From Lysobacter dokdonensis DS-58 (GTDB lineage Bacteria; Pseudomonadota; Gammaproteobacteria; Xanthomonadales; Xanthomonadaceae), in NCBI RefSeq assembly GCF_000770795.1, contig NZ_JRKJ01000006.1, positions 62,001-126,000 on the forward strand: DNA of 64,000 bases, read 5' to 3'. Positions 30,459 to 40,856 of the stretch are shown here, piece after piece. A model generated the notes under the pieces. The model saw only the letters and a list, made by a program, of their open reading frames with translations, searched no databases and was not told the DNA's origin. A program made the translations under genes and the position numbers. How positions within the stretch are numbered: position 1 is the first letter of the stretch; each line of letters opens with the position of its first letter.

Positions 30459-33017
30459 ATGGGAATTTCGAAGACCCGGCGCGCGAACACGCGCCGTCCG
30501 CTGGCCAGGCACGCGCTCGCAATGGCGGTGATCATCGGGTGCCAGTCGGGCATCGCACTCGCGCAGGATCCGGCTGAAGCCGCGCAAGCGGCGCAGGCGC
30601 AGGCCGACCAGGCGGCGCAACAGACGCAGCCCGCGCAAGCCAAGCCGCGCACCGCGACGCTGGAGACGGTCACCGTCACCGCGCAGAAGCGCACGGAAGA
30701 CCTGCAGAAGGTGCCGATCAGCATCCAGGCGGTCAGCGCCGAGACGCTGGAACAACACCAGGTCTCGAACTTCCAGGATTACGTGAAGCTGTTGCCGAGC
30801 GTCGCCTTCGGCACCGCGGGCGGCGGCGTCTTCTCCGGCCCGGGCTTCCTGCAGGTGTACATGCGCGGCGTGGCCAGCGGCGGCGACGGCAACCATTCCG
30901 GTCCGCAGCCCAGCGTCGGCGTGTACCTCGACGAGCAACCGATCACCACGATCACCGGCGCGCTCGACGTGCACATGTACGACATCGCCCGCGTCGAGGC
31001 GCTGGCCGGCCCGCAGGGCACGCTGTACGGCGCGAGCTCGCAGTCGGGCACGCTGCGCATCATCACCAACAAGCCGGATGCGTCGGCCTTCGCCGCCAGC
31101 GCCGCGGCCGAGGTCAGCGCGATCGAGGACGGCGGCATCGGCCACGTGCTAGAAGGCATGGTCAACATCCCGCTCGCCAGCAACGCCGCCGTGCGCGTGG
31201 TGGGCTGGAACCGCCACGACGCGGGCTATGTCGACAACCGGCCGGGCACGCGCTTCTTCCCGAACTCGGGCATCACGCAGAACAACGACATCCTCGCCGA
31301 CGACAACTACAACACCGCCAACGCCACCGGCGCGCGCGCTGCGTTGAAGTGGGACATCACCGACGAGTGGTCGATCACGCCGAGCATCATGGGACAGCGC
31401 CAGACGGCGCGCGGCAGCACCGGCTGGGACCCGAGCGTGGGCGAGCTGCAGGTCAACCACGCGTATCCCGAATCCTCGCGCGACACCTGGAACCAGGCCG
31501 CGCTGACGGTGCAGGGCAAGATCGGCAACTTCGACATCACCTACGCCTTCGGCCACCTCAACCGCAACGTCGAGTCGGAAGCCGACTACAGCGATTACGG
31601 GTATTGGTACGACACGCTGGCCGGGTACACTTTCGTCGACGACAACGGCAACTTCGTCAATCCCTCGCAATACATCCAGGCGAAGGATGCCTATCGCATG
31701 ACCAGCCACGAGCTGCGCGTGGCCTCGCCCGGCGATGCGCGGCTGCGGTTCGTCGGCGGTTTGTTCTGGCAGCAGAACAAGCACGACATCGAACAGCGTT
31801 ACCGCATCGATGGCCTCGCGGCCGACCTGGAAAACACGGGATGGCCGGACACGATCTGGCTGACCGAGCAGGACCGGCAGGACAAGGACGAGGCGGTCTT
31901 CGGTGAACTCACCTTCGACATCACCGATGCCTGGCATGTCACCGCGGGCGGGCGCTGGTTCCGCGCGAACAACAGCCTGAAGGGCTACTACGGGTTCGGC
32001 TACGGCTATTCCGACGGTGGCGATCCGCCGTACGGCGAAGGCGCGTGCGTCGCCCAATACGGCGCCGACAAGGCCAACTGGATCCCGTACGAAGGCGCAC
32101 CGTGCCTGGTCAATGATCGCCAGGTGCGCGAGTCCGGTTCGCTCGGCCGCTTCAACGTCACGTGGGACCTCAGCGACACCAAGTTGTTGTACGCGACGTA
32201 TTCGGAAGGCTATCGCCCGGGCGGCATCAATCGCCGCGGCACGGTGCCGCCGTACGTGTCGGACTACCTGAAGAATTACGAGTTCGGGTGGAAGACGATG
32301 TGGCTCGACAACCGCCTGGCGTGGAACGGCGCGGTGTTCCGCCAGGATTGGGACGACTTCCAGTTCTCCTATCTCGGCGCGAACGGCCTGACCGAAATCC
32401 GCAACGCGGGCGCCGCGCGCATCGATGGCGTGGAAATGGAACTGCAGTGGGCCGTGACCTACAACTTCCGGCTCACCGGTGGCGTCGCCTGGTACGACGC
32501 GAAGCTGACCGAAGACTATTGCGGCTACGGCGATCTCGCGGGCAATCCGATCACGGTGTGTCCGGCGGGCTCGGTCATTCCGACGACGGGCGACATCAAC
32601 ACCGTCGGCCCGCAGGCGGTCGAGGGCGACCGGTTGCCGATCACGCCGCGCTTCAAGGGCAACCTCACGGGCCGTTACACGTGGGATGTCGGCCAGTACG
32701 AAGCGTACGTGCAGGGCGCGGTCTTCCACGTGGGCGATCGCACGGTCGACCTGCGCGACCTCGAGCGCGGCATCCTCGGAGACCCGAGCATCAACTACAC
32801 GCCGTACCAGCACCTCGACGCCTACACGACGCTCGACGTGTCGATGGGCTGGCAACGCGGGTCGTGGAAACTCGATTTCTTCGTCCGGAACGCGACGAAC
32901 GAATTGGGCGACCTGACCCACTTCGCCGAGTGCAACATCGGCACCTGCGGCGGCCAGCCGTACACGGTAAGCACGCCGCCGCGGACGTTCGGCGTGCGCT
33001 GGTCCCGCGACTTCTGA
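30459..33017 (+). CDS. TonB-dependent outer-membrane receptor
   Basis: 852 aa from the ATG at 30459, with a long purine-rich ribosome site (AAGGGAGGGAAGGGG). A signal peptide (ALAMAVIIGCQSGIALAQ) precedes an Ala/Gln-rich linker and the TonB-box-like ETVTVTAQKR. The plug domain spans about residues 75-210 (VPISIQAVSAETLEQ, then VEALAGPQGTLYGASSQSGT). The rest is a 22-strand beta-barrel ending in aromatic RTFGVRWSRDF. Cys pairs occur in extracellular-loop-like regions (GACVAQYG, APCLVND, ECNIGTC). Such receptors import siderophores or glycans; specificity is unknown. No FecI/FecR genes are adjacent. Confidence 0.93.
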   Translation: MGISKTRRANTRRPLARHALAMAVIIGCQSGIALAQDPAEAAQAAQAQADQAAQQTQPAQAKPRTATLETVTVTAQKRTEDLQKVPISIQAVSAETLEQHQVSNFQDYVKLLPSVAFGTAGGGVFSGPGFLQVYMRGVASGGDGNHSGPQPSVGVYLDEQPITTITGALDVHMYDIARVEALAGPQGTLYGASSQSGTLRIITNKPDASAFAASAAAEVSAIEDGGIGHVLEGMVNIPLASNAAVRVVGWNRHDAGYVDNRPGTRFFPNSGITQNNDILADDNYNTANATGARAALKWDITDEWSITPSIMGQRQTARGSTGWDPSVGELQVNHAYPESSRDTWNQAALTVQGKIGNFDITYAFGHLNRNVESEADYSDYGYWYDTLAGYTFVDDNGNFVNPSQYIQAKDAYRMTSHELRVASPGDARLRFVGGLFWQQNKHDIEQRYRIDGLAADLENTGWPDTIWLTEQDRQDKDEAVFGELTFDITDAWHVTAGGRWFRANNSLKGYYGFGYGYSDGGDPPYGEGACVAQYGADKANWIPYEGAPCLVNDRQVRESGSLGRFNVTWDLSDTKLLYATYSEGYRPGGINRRGTVPPYVSDYLKNYEFGWKTMWLDNRLAWNGAVFRQDWDDFQFSYLGANGLTEIRNAGAARIDGVEMELQWAVTYNFRLTGGVAWYDAKLTEDYCGYGDLAGNPITVCPAGSVIPTTGDINTVGPQAVEGDRLPITPRFKGNLTGRYTWDVGQYEAYVQGAVFHVGDRTVDLRDLERGILGDPSINYTPYQHLDAYTTLDVSMGWQRGSWKLDFFVRNATNELGDLTHFAECNIGTCGGQPYTVSTPPRTFGVRWSRDF

Positions 33018-33030
33018 TGTCAGGATCGGG

Positions 33031-33053
33031 CCCCGCCGGCGTTGCCGGCGGGG
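33031..33053. terminator. 10-bp hairpin after the TonB receptor
   Basis: CCCCGCCGGC (33031-33040), loop GTT, GCCGGCGGGG (33044-33053) form a perfect stem 14 bp after the receptor stop. No T-run follows, so termination is likely but unproven. The 3' arm overlaps the possible -35 of the putP promoter. Confidence 0.6.
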
Positions 33054-33069
33054 TTCCCCCGGCTACACT
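33042..33069 (+). promoter_or_regulatory. Candidate sigma70 promoter for putP-miaA
   Basis: TTGCCG (33042-33047), 16-bp spacer, TACACT (33064-33069), 25 bp before the putP ATG; an AGGGGAG ribosome site lies between. The -35 overlaps the hairpin that follows the TonB receptor gene. Confidence 0.45.
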
Positions 33070-33093
33070 CCCCCAATCACAGGGGAGCCACGC

Positions 33094-34599
33094 ATGACCG
33101 CCAGCACACCGCTCGTCGTCACTTTCGCCATCTACCTGCTCGCGATGGTCGTCATCGGCTTCGTCGCGTGGCGTTCGACCAAGAGTTTCGACGACTACAT
33201 CCTCGGCGGGCGTTCGCTGGGCAGTTACGTCACCGCGTTGTCCGCCGGCGCCTCCGACATGAGCGGGTGGTTGCTGCTCGGGTTACCGGGCGCGCTGTAC
33301 CTCGGCGGGCTGTCGGAAGGCTGGATCGCGGTCGGGCTGATCCTCGGCGCGTGGGCCAACTGGAAATTCGTCGCGGGCCCGCTGCGCGTGTACACCGAGC
33401 GCACGAAGAACGCGCTCACGCTGCCCGATTACTTCACGCATCGCTTCGACGACCGCTCGCGCATCCTGCGCGTGCTCTCGGCGCTGGTGATCCTCGTGTT
33501 CTTCGCGGTGTATTGCGCGAGCGGCATCGTTGCCGGCGCGCGCCTGTTCGAAAGCGTCTTCGGCGTGCCGTATGCGCAAGCCCTGTGGTGGGGCGCGGCG
33601 GCGACCATCCTCTATACGCTGATCGGCGGCTTCCTCGCGGTGAGCTGGACCGACACGGTACAGGCCTCGCTGATGATATTCGCGCTCGTGCTGACGCCGG
33701 TCGTCGTGATCATGAGCACCGGCGGCTTCGACGAATCGATCGCCGCCATCCGCGCCATCGATCCGGCGCGCCTGGATCCGTTCAAGGGCGGCACGCTCGG
33801 CTTCGTCGGCATCATCTCCCTGCTCGCATGGGGCCTGGGGTATTTCGGGCAGCCGCACATCCTGGCGCGCTTCATGGCCGCCGACGACCTGCGGTCGATC
33901 CCCAAGGCGCGCCGCATCGGCATGACGTGGATGATCCTGTGCCTGTTCGGCGCGATGGCGGTGGGCTTCTTCGGCATCGCGTACTTCGCGCACCACCCGG
34001 GCGTCGAACCGGTGACGGCGAACCCCGAGCGCGTGTTCATCGTGCTGTCGAACCTGCTCTTCAATCCGTGGGTCGCGGGCGTGCTGCTGTCGGCGATCCT
34101 CGCGGCGATCATGAGCACGCTGTCGTGCCAGTTGCTCGTGTGCTCGAGCGCGCTGACGGAAGACTTCTACAAGGGCTTCCTGCGGCCGAAGGCCTCGCAG
34201 CGCGAACTGGTGTGGTTCGGCCGCGCGATGGTGCTCGCGGTCTCGTTGCTCGCGATCTGGATCGCACGCGATCCCGAATCGCGCGTGCTGGGCTTGGTGA
34301 GCTATGCGTGGGCAGGTTTCGGCGCCGCGTTCGGGCCGGTCGTGCTGTTCTCGTTGTTCTGGTCGCGCATGACGCGCAACGGCGCGCTCGCGGGCATGGT
34401 GGTCGGCGCGGTCACGGTGATGCTGTGGAAGCAGTTCGCCGTCGACGTCTACGGCAGCAAGCTGTACGAAATGGTGCCGGGATTCGCCGCGGCGTGCGTG
34501 GCCATCGTCGCCGCCAGCCTGCTGGATCGCTTGCCCGTCGACTCGGTGCGCGCCACGCACGCGCAGGTCCACGCCGCACTCGGCGAGAACGGCTACTGA
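33094..34599 (+). CDS. putP: Sodium/proline symporter
   Basis: 501 aa, about 13 membrane helices of the sodium:solute symporter family. The N-terminus has SFDDYILGGRSLGSYVTALSAGASDMSGWLLLGLPGA split over helices 1-2, close to PutP, and includes the Ser/Asp residues implicated in sodium and proline binding. The motif GGFLAVSWTDTVQ and the FGQPHILARFMA region also match. It imports proline with Na+. miaA starts 3 bp after the stop, so the two are likely cotranscribed. It has no putA neighbour in the window. Confidence 0.92.
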   Translation: MTASTPLVVTFAIYLLAMVVIGFVAWRSTKSFDDYILGGRSLGSYVTALSAGASDMSGWLLLGLPGALYLGGLSEGWIAVGLILGAWANWKFVAGPLRVYTERTKNALTLPDYFTHRFDDRSRILRVLSALVILVFFAVYCASGIVAGARLFESVFGVPYAQALWWGAAATILYTLIGGFLAVSWTDTVQASLMIFALVLTPVVVIMSTGGFDESIAAIRAIDPARLDPFKGGTLGFVGIISLLAWGLGYFGQPHILARFMAADDLRSIPKARRIGMTWMILCLFGAMAVGFFGIAYFAHHPGVEPVTANPERVFIVLSNLLFNPWVAGVLLSAILAAIMSTLSCQLLVCSSALTEDFYKGFLRPKASQRELVWFGRAMVLAVSLLAIWIARDPESRVLGLVSYAWAGFGAAFGPVVLFSLFWSRMTRNGALAGMVVGAVTVMLWKQFAVDVYGSKLYEMVPGFAAACVAIVAASLLDRLPVDSVRATHAQVHAALGENGY

Positions 34600-34602
34600 C
34601 CG

Positions 34603-35550
34603 ATGGAAGACCGGCGCCCGCGCGCGCTCGCCATCGCGGGGCCGACGGCGTCGGGAAAGACCGCGTTCGCGCTGGAATGCGCGACGCGGTGGAACGGCGA
34701 GATCGTCAGCGTGGATTCGGCGCTCGTTTATCGCGGCCTCGACATCGGCGCCGCGAAACCGACGCCGGACGAACGCGCGCAGGTCGTGCATCACCTCATC
34801 GACGTGCGCGATCCGTGGCAGACGTATTCGGCCGCCGATTTCGCGCGCGATGCCCGCGCCGCCATCGACGACATCATCGCGCGCGGCAAGACGCCGATCC
34901 TCGCCGGCGGCACGGGCCTGTATTTCCATGCGCTGCTGCATGGCCTCGCGCCGATGCCGGAGGCCGATCCGGTCTTGCGCGCGCAGATCGCCGAGGAAGC
35001 CGCGCGCGTTGGCTGGCCCGCGATGCACGCGCAACTGGCGCGCATCGACCCCGACGCCGCGCGCCGCATCCATGCGACCGATCCGCAGCGCATCCAGCGC
35101 GCGCTCGAGGTCCATCGCGCCAGCGGCCGCACGATTTCCGAATGGCAACGCCTGCACGTGCGCGACCGCGCGCCCGTGCGCGTGCTGAAGCTCGCGCTCG
35201 CCCCACGCGATCGCGCGGTGCTGCACGAACGCATCGCGCGTCGGTTCGATGTGATGCTCGAGGCCGGCTTCCTCGACGAAGTGCGGTCCCTGCGCGCGCT
35301 GCCCGAACTCCGGTGCCACCCCGCGCCCCTCGACCTCCCTGCCATCCGCGCCGTCGGCTACCGCCAGGCATGGGAATTCCTCGACGGGCAGGGCGATGCC
35401 GCCGACTTCCGCGAACGCGCCATCGCCGCCACCCGCCAACTCGCCAAACGCCAATGGACCTGGCTGCGCGGCGAACTCGACGCCGTCTGGCGCGATCCGA
35501 TGAGCGACCAGCGCGACCTGCGCGCCCTCACCGAACATTTCCTGGGCTGA
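34603..35550 (+). CDS. miaA: tRNA dimethylallyltransferase
   Basis: 315 aa. The P-loop [35 protein letters not shown] and [13 protein letters not shown] are diagnostic. The C-terminal part has [12 protein letters not shown] and [13 protein letters not shown]. It adds the isopentenyl group to A37 in tRNAs reading UNN codons, using dimethylallyl diphosphate from the MEP pathway whose ispD and ispF are encoded in this window. Followed, after 186 bp, by hfq as in most gammaproteobacteria. Confidence 0.97.
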   Translation: MEDRRPRALAIAGPTASGKTAFALECATRWNGEIVSVDSALVYRGLDIGAAKPTPDERAQVVHHLIDVRDPWQTYSAADFARDARAAIDDIIARGKTPILAGGTGLYFHALLHGLAPMPEADPVLRAQIAEEAARVGWPAMHAQLARIDPDAARRIHATDPQRIQRALEVHRASGRTISEWQRLHVRDRAPVRVLKLALAPRDRAVLHERIARRFDVMLEAGFLDEVRSLRALPELRCHPAPLDLPAIRAVGYRQAWEFLDGQGDAADFRERAIAATRQLAKRQWTWLRGELDAVWRDPMSDQRDLRALTEHFLG

Positions 35551-36015
<465 letters not shown>

Positions 36016-36057
36016 ACCCATCCGCGCATTTCGCGCGGCGTGGTGTAAAAGGCGGGC

Positions 36058-37386
36058 ATGTTCGAACGTAGCAAGAAGGGCGAGACCGCCCTGCTGATCC
36101 AACCCCATGCGGGCGGCCCGCCGGACGATGGCGCCGTGGAAGAGTTCGCGGACCTCGCGCGCTCGGCCGGCGCCACGGTCGCGCACATGCTCACCGCGCG
36201 CGTGGACCGGCCCAACCCGGCGACGCTCATCGGCAGCGGCAAGCTCGAGGAAGTGAAGGCCGCGGCCGATGCGACGGGCGCGGATCTCATCCTCGTCAAC
36301 CATCCGCTCAGCCCCGGCCAGGAACGCAACCTGGAAAAGGCGCTGGAACGGCGCGTGGTCGACCGCACGGGCCTGATCCTCGACATCTTCGCGCAGCGCG
36401 CGCGCAGCCACGAAGGCAAGTTGCAGGTGGAGCTTGCGCAGTTGCGCCACATGGCCACGCGCCTCGTGCGCGGGTGGACCCACCTGGAGCGCCAGCGCGG
36501 CGGTTCCATCGGCCTGCGCGGCCCCGGCGAAACGCAGCTGGAAACCGACCGGCGCTTGCTGCAGAAGCGCGTCGAGCAATTGCAGCGGCGCCTGGAAAAA
36601 GTCGAAGTGCAGCGCACGCAGATGCGCCGTGCGCGCGTGCGCAGCGAGCTGCCGCGCGTCGCGCTGGTCGGCTACACCAACGCCGGCAAATCGACGTTGT
36701 TCAACGCACTCACCGGCGCCGATGCATACGCCGCGGACCTGCTGTTCGCCACGCTCGATCCCACGGTGCGCCGCATCGCGTTGCCCGGCGGATCGGTCGT
36801 GCTCGCCGACACCGTCGGCTTCGTGCGCGACCTGCCGCATGAGCTGGTCGCCGCATTCCGATCCACCCTCGCCGAAGCGCGAGAGGCCGATCTCCTCCTG
36901 CACGTCATCGACGCCGCCGACCCGCTGCGCGACGAGCGCATCGCGCAGGTCGACGCCGTGCTCGAGGAAATCGGTGCAGGCGAGATCCCGCAATTGCTCG
37001 TGTACAACAAGATCGATCGGATCGAAGGCGCCCAAGCGCGCCACGACCTGCCGACCGACGGCCACGACCACGCGCATCCGAAAGCCGCGCGTGAACGCGT
37101 CTGGCTCTCCGCGCGCGATCGCGACGGCCTGGGCCTGCTGCGCGACGCCCTCGGCGCGCGCCTGGGCCTGCGGCGCGTCTCGGGCGAAGTGCAGCTTCCG
37201 CCGGGGGCGGGCCGCCTGCGCGCGCGCCTCCACGAACTGGGCGCGGTGCTCGCCGAACACCACGACGAACACGGCTGGACCCTGAGCCTGGACCTCGCGG
37301 AGGCCGATGCCGCGCGCATCGTGGCCCACGCCTACGGCGAACCGCTACGGCCGCTCTTGCTTGAGGGGGCGTCGGCCCCCACCTAG
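36058..37386 (+). CDS. hflX: Ribosome-associated GTPase HflX
   Basis: 442 aa. The N-terminal HflX domain has TLIGSGKLEEVKAA and LILVNHPLSPGQERNLE; the linker has GRGPGETQLE-like LRGPGETQLETDRRLL. The G domain carries G1 GYTNAGKSTLFNAL (residues about 205-218), G3 DTVGFVRDLPH and G4 VYNKID. It splits stalled ribosomes after heat stress. A TGTAAA hexamer at 36044-36049 lies 8 bp before the ATG without a Shine-Dalgarno. Confidence 0.97.
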   Translation: MFERSKKGETALLIQPHAGGPPDDGAVEEFADLARSAGATVAHMLTARVDRPNPATLIGSGKLEEVKAAADATGADLILVNHPLSPGQERNLEKALERRVVDRTGLILDIFAQRARSHEGKLQVELAQLRHMATRLVRGWTHLERQRGGSIGLRGPGETQLETDRRLLQKRVEQLQRRLEKVEVQRTQMRRARVRSELPRVALVGYTNAGKSTLFNALTGADAYAADLLFATLDPTVRRIALPGGSVVLADTVGFVRDLPHELVAAFRSTLAEAREADLLLHVIDAADPLRDERIAQVDAVLEEIGAGEIPQLLVYNKIDRIEGAQARHDLPTDGHDHAHPKAARERVWLSARDRDGLGLLRDALGARLGLRRVSGEVQLPPGAGRLRARLHELGAVLAEHHDEHGWTLSLDLAEADAARIVAHAYGEPLRPLLLEGASAPT

Positions 37387-37389
37387 AAT
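37361..37389 (+). promoter_or_regulatory. Sigma70-like promoter for hflK-hflC, with embedded hairpin
   Basis: TTGAGG (37361-37366), exact 17-bp spacer, TAGAAT (37384-37389), overlapping the 3' end of hflX. GGGGGC (37365-37370), loop GTCG, GCCCCC (37375-37380) form a hairpin inside the spacer, which could end hflX transcripts. The best -35/-10 pair seen in the window. Confidence 0.6.
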
Positions 37390-37461
37390 CGACCGGTTCG
37401 TGCGCGCAATTCGCGCCGGCCTCTTGCGGGGGAGTCTCCCCGCGGCCCCACAGGAGCGTGC

Positions 37462-38553
37462 ATGGCCTGGAATACCCCCGGCGGTTCGTCGAACAAGGAC
37501 GGCCGCAACCCCTGGCAAAAACGCGGCGGCGGCGGCGGGATCGACCGCTTCCTCGAACCGCTGCGCGGCCTCTTCGGGGGCAACGGCGGCGGTATCGGCC
37601 GCTGGATCGCCGTGCTGCTCGTCCTGTGGCTCGCGTTCAACACATTCGTGCTGGTGACCGAACAACAGCGCGGCGTCGTGCTGCGTTTCGGCCAGTTCGC
37701 CCGCGTGCTGCAGCCGGGCCCGCACTTCAAGTGGCCCTGGCCGATCGAGCGCGTCAGCAAGGTCGAGGCCACGCAGGTCCGCACCTTCACGCAGACCGTG
37801 CCGGTGCTCACCCGCGACGAGAACATCGTCCGCGTGGAAATCAACGTGCAGTACACCGTCGCCGACGCGCGCCTGTACCTGTTCAGCACGCGCGACGCCG
37901 CCCAGGTGCTGGAACAGGCCGCGCTGAGCACCGTGCGCGAACAGGTCGGCCGCTCCACGCTCGACACCGTGCTCGGTGCGCGCAGCGCGTTGTCGGTCGC
38001 GGCCAAGCAGCGCCTGCAGGCCTCGCTCGACGCCTACAAGACCGGCTTGTTCGTCTCCGAACTCAACCTGCCCAACGCGCGTCCGCCGGATGAAGTGAAG
38101 CCCGCCTTCGACGACGTCAACAGCGCGCAGCAGGACAAGGACCGCACGACGAGCGAAGCGCAGGCCTACGCTGCGAAGGTCGTGCCCGAAGCGCGCGGCC
38201 AGGCGGCGCAGATCCGCACCAGCGCGCAGGGTTACCGCACCGCGATCATCGCGCGCGCCACGGGCGACGCCGAGCGCTTCTCGCTGCTCGTCGAGCAATA
38301 CAAGGGCGCGCCGGACGTCACGCGCAAGCGCCTGTGGCTGGAGACGTTGCAGGAGGTCTTCGCGAAGAACCGCAAGATCGTCGGCGACGGCCGCCAGCTG
38401 ATGTACGTGCCGCTGGGTGCGCCGAACGCACCGGCCAGCACGGCCGCGCCGGCCATCGTGCCGATGGAATCGGTGGCGCCCACCGTCGAAACGCTCGGCC
38501 CCGAGGGCCGCCCGACGCGGAATCCGCGCGGCCGCGAGGAGGAATCGCGATGA
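37462..38553 (+). CDS. hflK: FtsH modulator subunit HflK
   Basis: 363 aa, ATG at 37462 with AGGAG 7-11 nt upstream. The N-terminus is Gly-rich and cytosolic (KRGGGGGIDRFLEPL), followed by one membrane helix (about residues 47-66) and a periplasmic SPFH/band-7 domain (EQQRGVVLRFGQFARVLQPG, NVQYTVADARLYLF). A long coiled coil follows and the tail is Pro/Thr-rich. With HflC it forms the cage around FtsH hexamers. The hflC ATG overlaps its stop. Confidence 0.97.
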   Translation: MAWNTPGGSSNKDGRNPWQKRGGGGGIDRFLEPLRGLFGGNGGGIGRWIAVLLVLWLAFNTFVLVTEQQRGVVLRFGQFARVLQPGPHFKWPWPIERVSKVEATQVRTFTQTVPVLTRDENIVRVEINVQYTVADARLYLFSTRDAAQVLEQAALSTVREQVGRSTLDTVLGARSALSVAAKQRLQASLDAYKTGLFVSELNLPNARPPDEVKPAFDDVNSAQQDKDRTTSEAQAYAAKVVPEARGQAAQIRTSAQGYRTAIIARATGDAERFSLLVEQYKGAPDVTRKRLWLETLQEVFAKNRKIVGDGRQLMYVPLGAPNAPASTAAPAIVPMESVAPTVETLGPEGRPTRNPRGREEESR

Positions 38554-39413
38554 GGTACCCCATCTGGATCCCGGTGGCCGTCGTCGCGGTGCTCGCGCTG
38601 CTCGGTTCGGTCTACACCGTTCGCGAAGGCGAGGCTGCGCTGGTGCTCAACCTCGGCCGCGTCGCGCGCGCCGACATCGGCCCCGGCCTGCACTTCAAGT
38701 GGCCGCTGGTCGAGTCCAAGCTGATCTTCGACCGCCGCCTGACCGTGCTCGACTCCGAGCCGGAGCGTTACCTCACCGCCGAGAAGAAGGACATCAGCGT
38801 CGACTTCTTCGCGATCGGGCGCATCGAGGACCTGCGCACGTTCTATCGCGCGACCAACGGCGACGAGCAGACCGCGGTCCTGCGCCTTGCGCCGATCATC
38901 CGCGACTCGCTGCGCAACGAGATCAACGCGCGCACGCTCTCGCAGGTGGTATCGGGCGACCGCACGCAGATCGTCGGCAAGCAGCTCGTGGCGATCAACC
39001 GCGGCGCCGCCGCGCTGGGCGTGCGCATCGTCGACCTGCGCATCAAGAAGATCGACCTGCCCACCGACAGCGACGTCATCACCAACGTCTACAGCCGCAT
39101 GCGGGCCCAACGGCAGCAGGTCGCCAGCCGCCTGCGCGCCGAGGGCGAGGAGCAGGCGCGCCAGATCAAGGCGAACGCCGACCGCGACCAGGTGGTCCTG
39201 GTGGCCGACGCCGAGCGCGACGCGCAGAAGCTGCGCGGCGAAGGCGATGCCGAAGCCGCCCGCATCTACGCCGGGGCCGCCAACCGCGATCCGGGGTTCT
39301 ACGCCTTCCAGCGCAGCCTCGAGGCCTACCGCGCGGCCTTCCGCGATGGCTCGACGGTGATCGCGCTCGACAAGGACGACCCCTTCCTGCAGTACATGCG
39401 GGACGACCGCTGA
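38550..39413 (+). CDS. hflC: FtsH modulator subunit HflC
   Basis: 287 aa, ATG at 38550 overlapping the hflK stop by 4 bp, with GAGGAGG upstream. One N-terminal membrane helix (WIPVAVVAVLALLGSVY) and a band-7 domain (REGEAALVLNLGRVARADIGPGL split across helix and strand) precede a charged coiled coil (RMRAQRQQVASRLRAEGEEQA). It pairs with HflK to regulate FtsH. A terminator-like hairpin follows at 39469. Confidence 0.97.
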   Translation: MRYPIWIPVAVVAVLALLGSVYTVREGEAALVLNLGRVARADIGPGLHFKWPLVESKLIFDRRLTVLDSEPERYLTAEKKDISVDFFAIGRIEDLRTFYRATNGDEQTAVLRLAPIIRDSLRNEINARTLSQVVSGDRTQIVGKQLVAINRGAAALGVRIVDLRIKKIDLPTDSDVITNVYSRMRAQRQQVASRLRAEGEEQARQIKANADRDQVVLVADAERDAQKLRGEGDAEAARIYAGAANRDPGFYAFQRSLEAYRAAFRDGSTVIALDKDDPFLQYMRDDR

Positions 39414-40820
<1,407 letters not shown>

Positions 40821-40833
40821 GCATCGTCCTCAC

Positions 40834-40855
40834 GGCAGGGCCAGCAGGCTCTGCC
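40834..40855 (+). promoter_or_regulatory. Hairpin immediately before an oxidoreductase start codon
   Basis: GGCAGGG (40834-40840) and CTCTGCC (40849-40855) form a 7-bp stem with one G-T pair and an 8-nt loop, ending one base before the ATG at 40857. It may be the purA terminator or may mask the start region. No T-run follows. Confidence 0.35.
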
Positions 40856-40856
40856 G

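Noticed and set aside
27717-31145. Open frame of over 1100 codons on the minus strand
   Set aside because: It is antisense to folP, the sulfotransferase and part of the TonB receptor, is dominated by Arg/Ala/His, and has no domain; it is a by-product of high GC.
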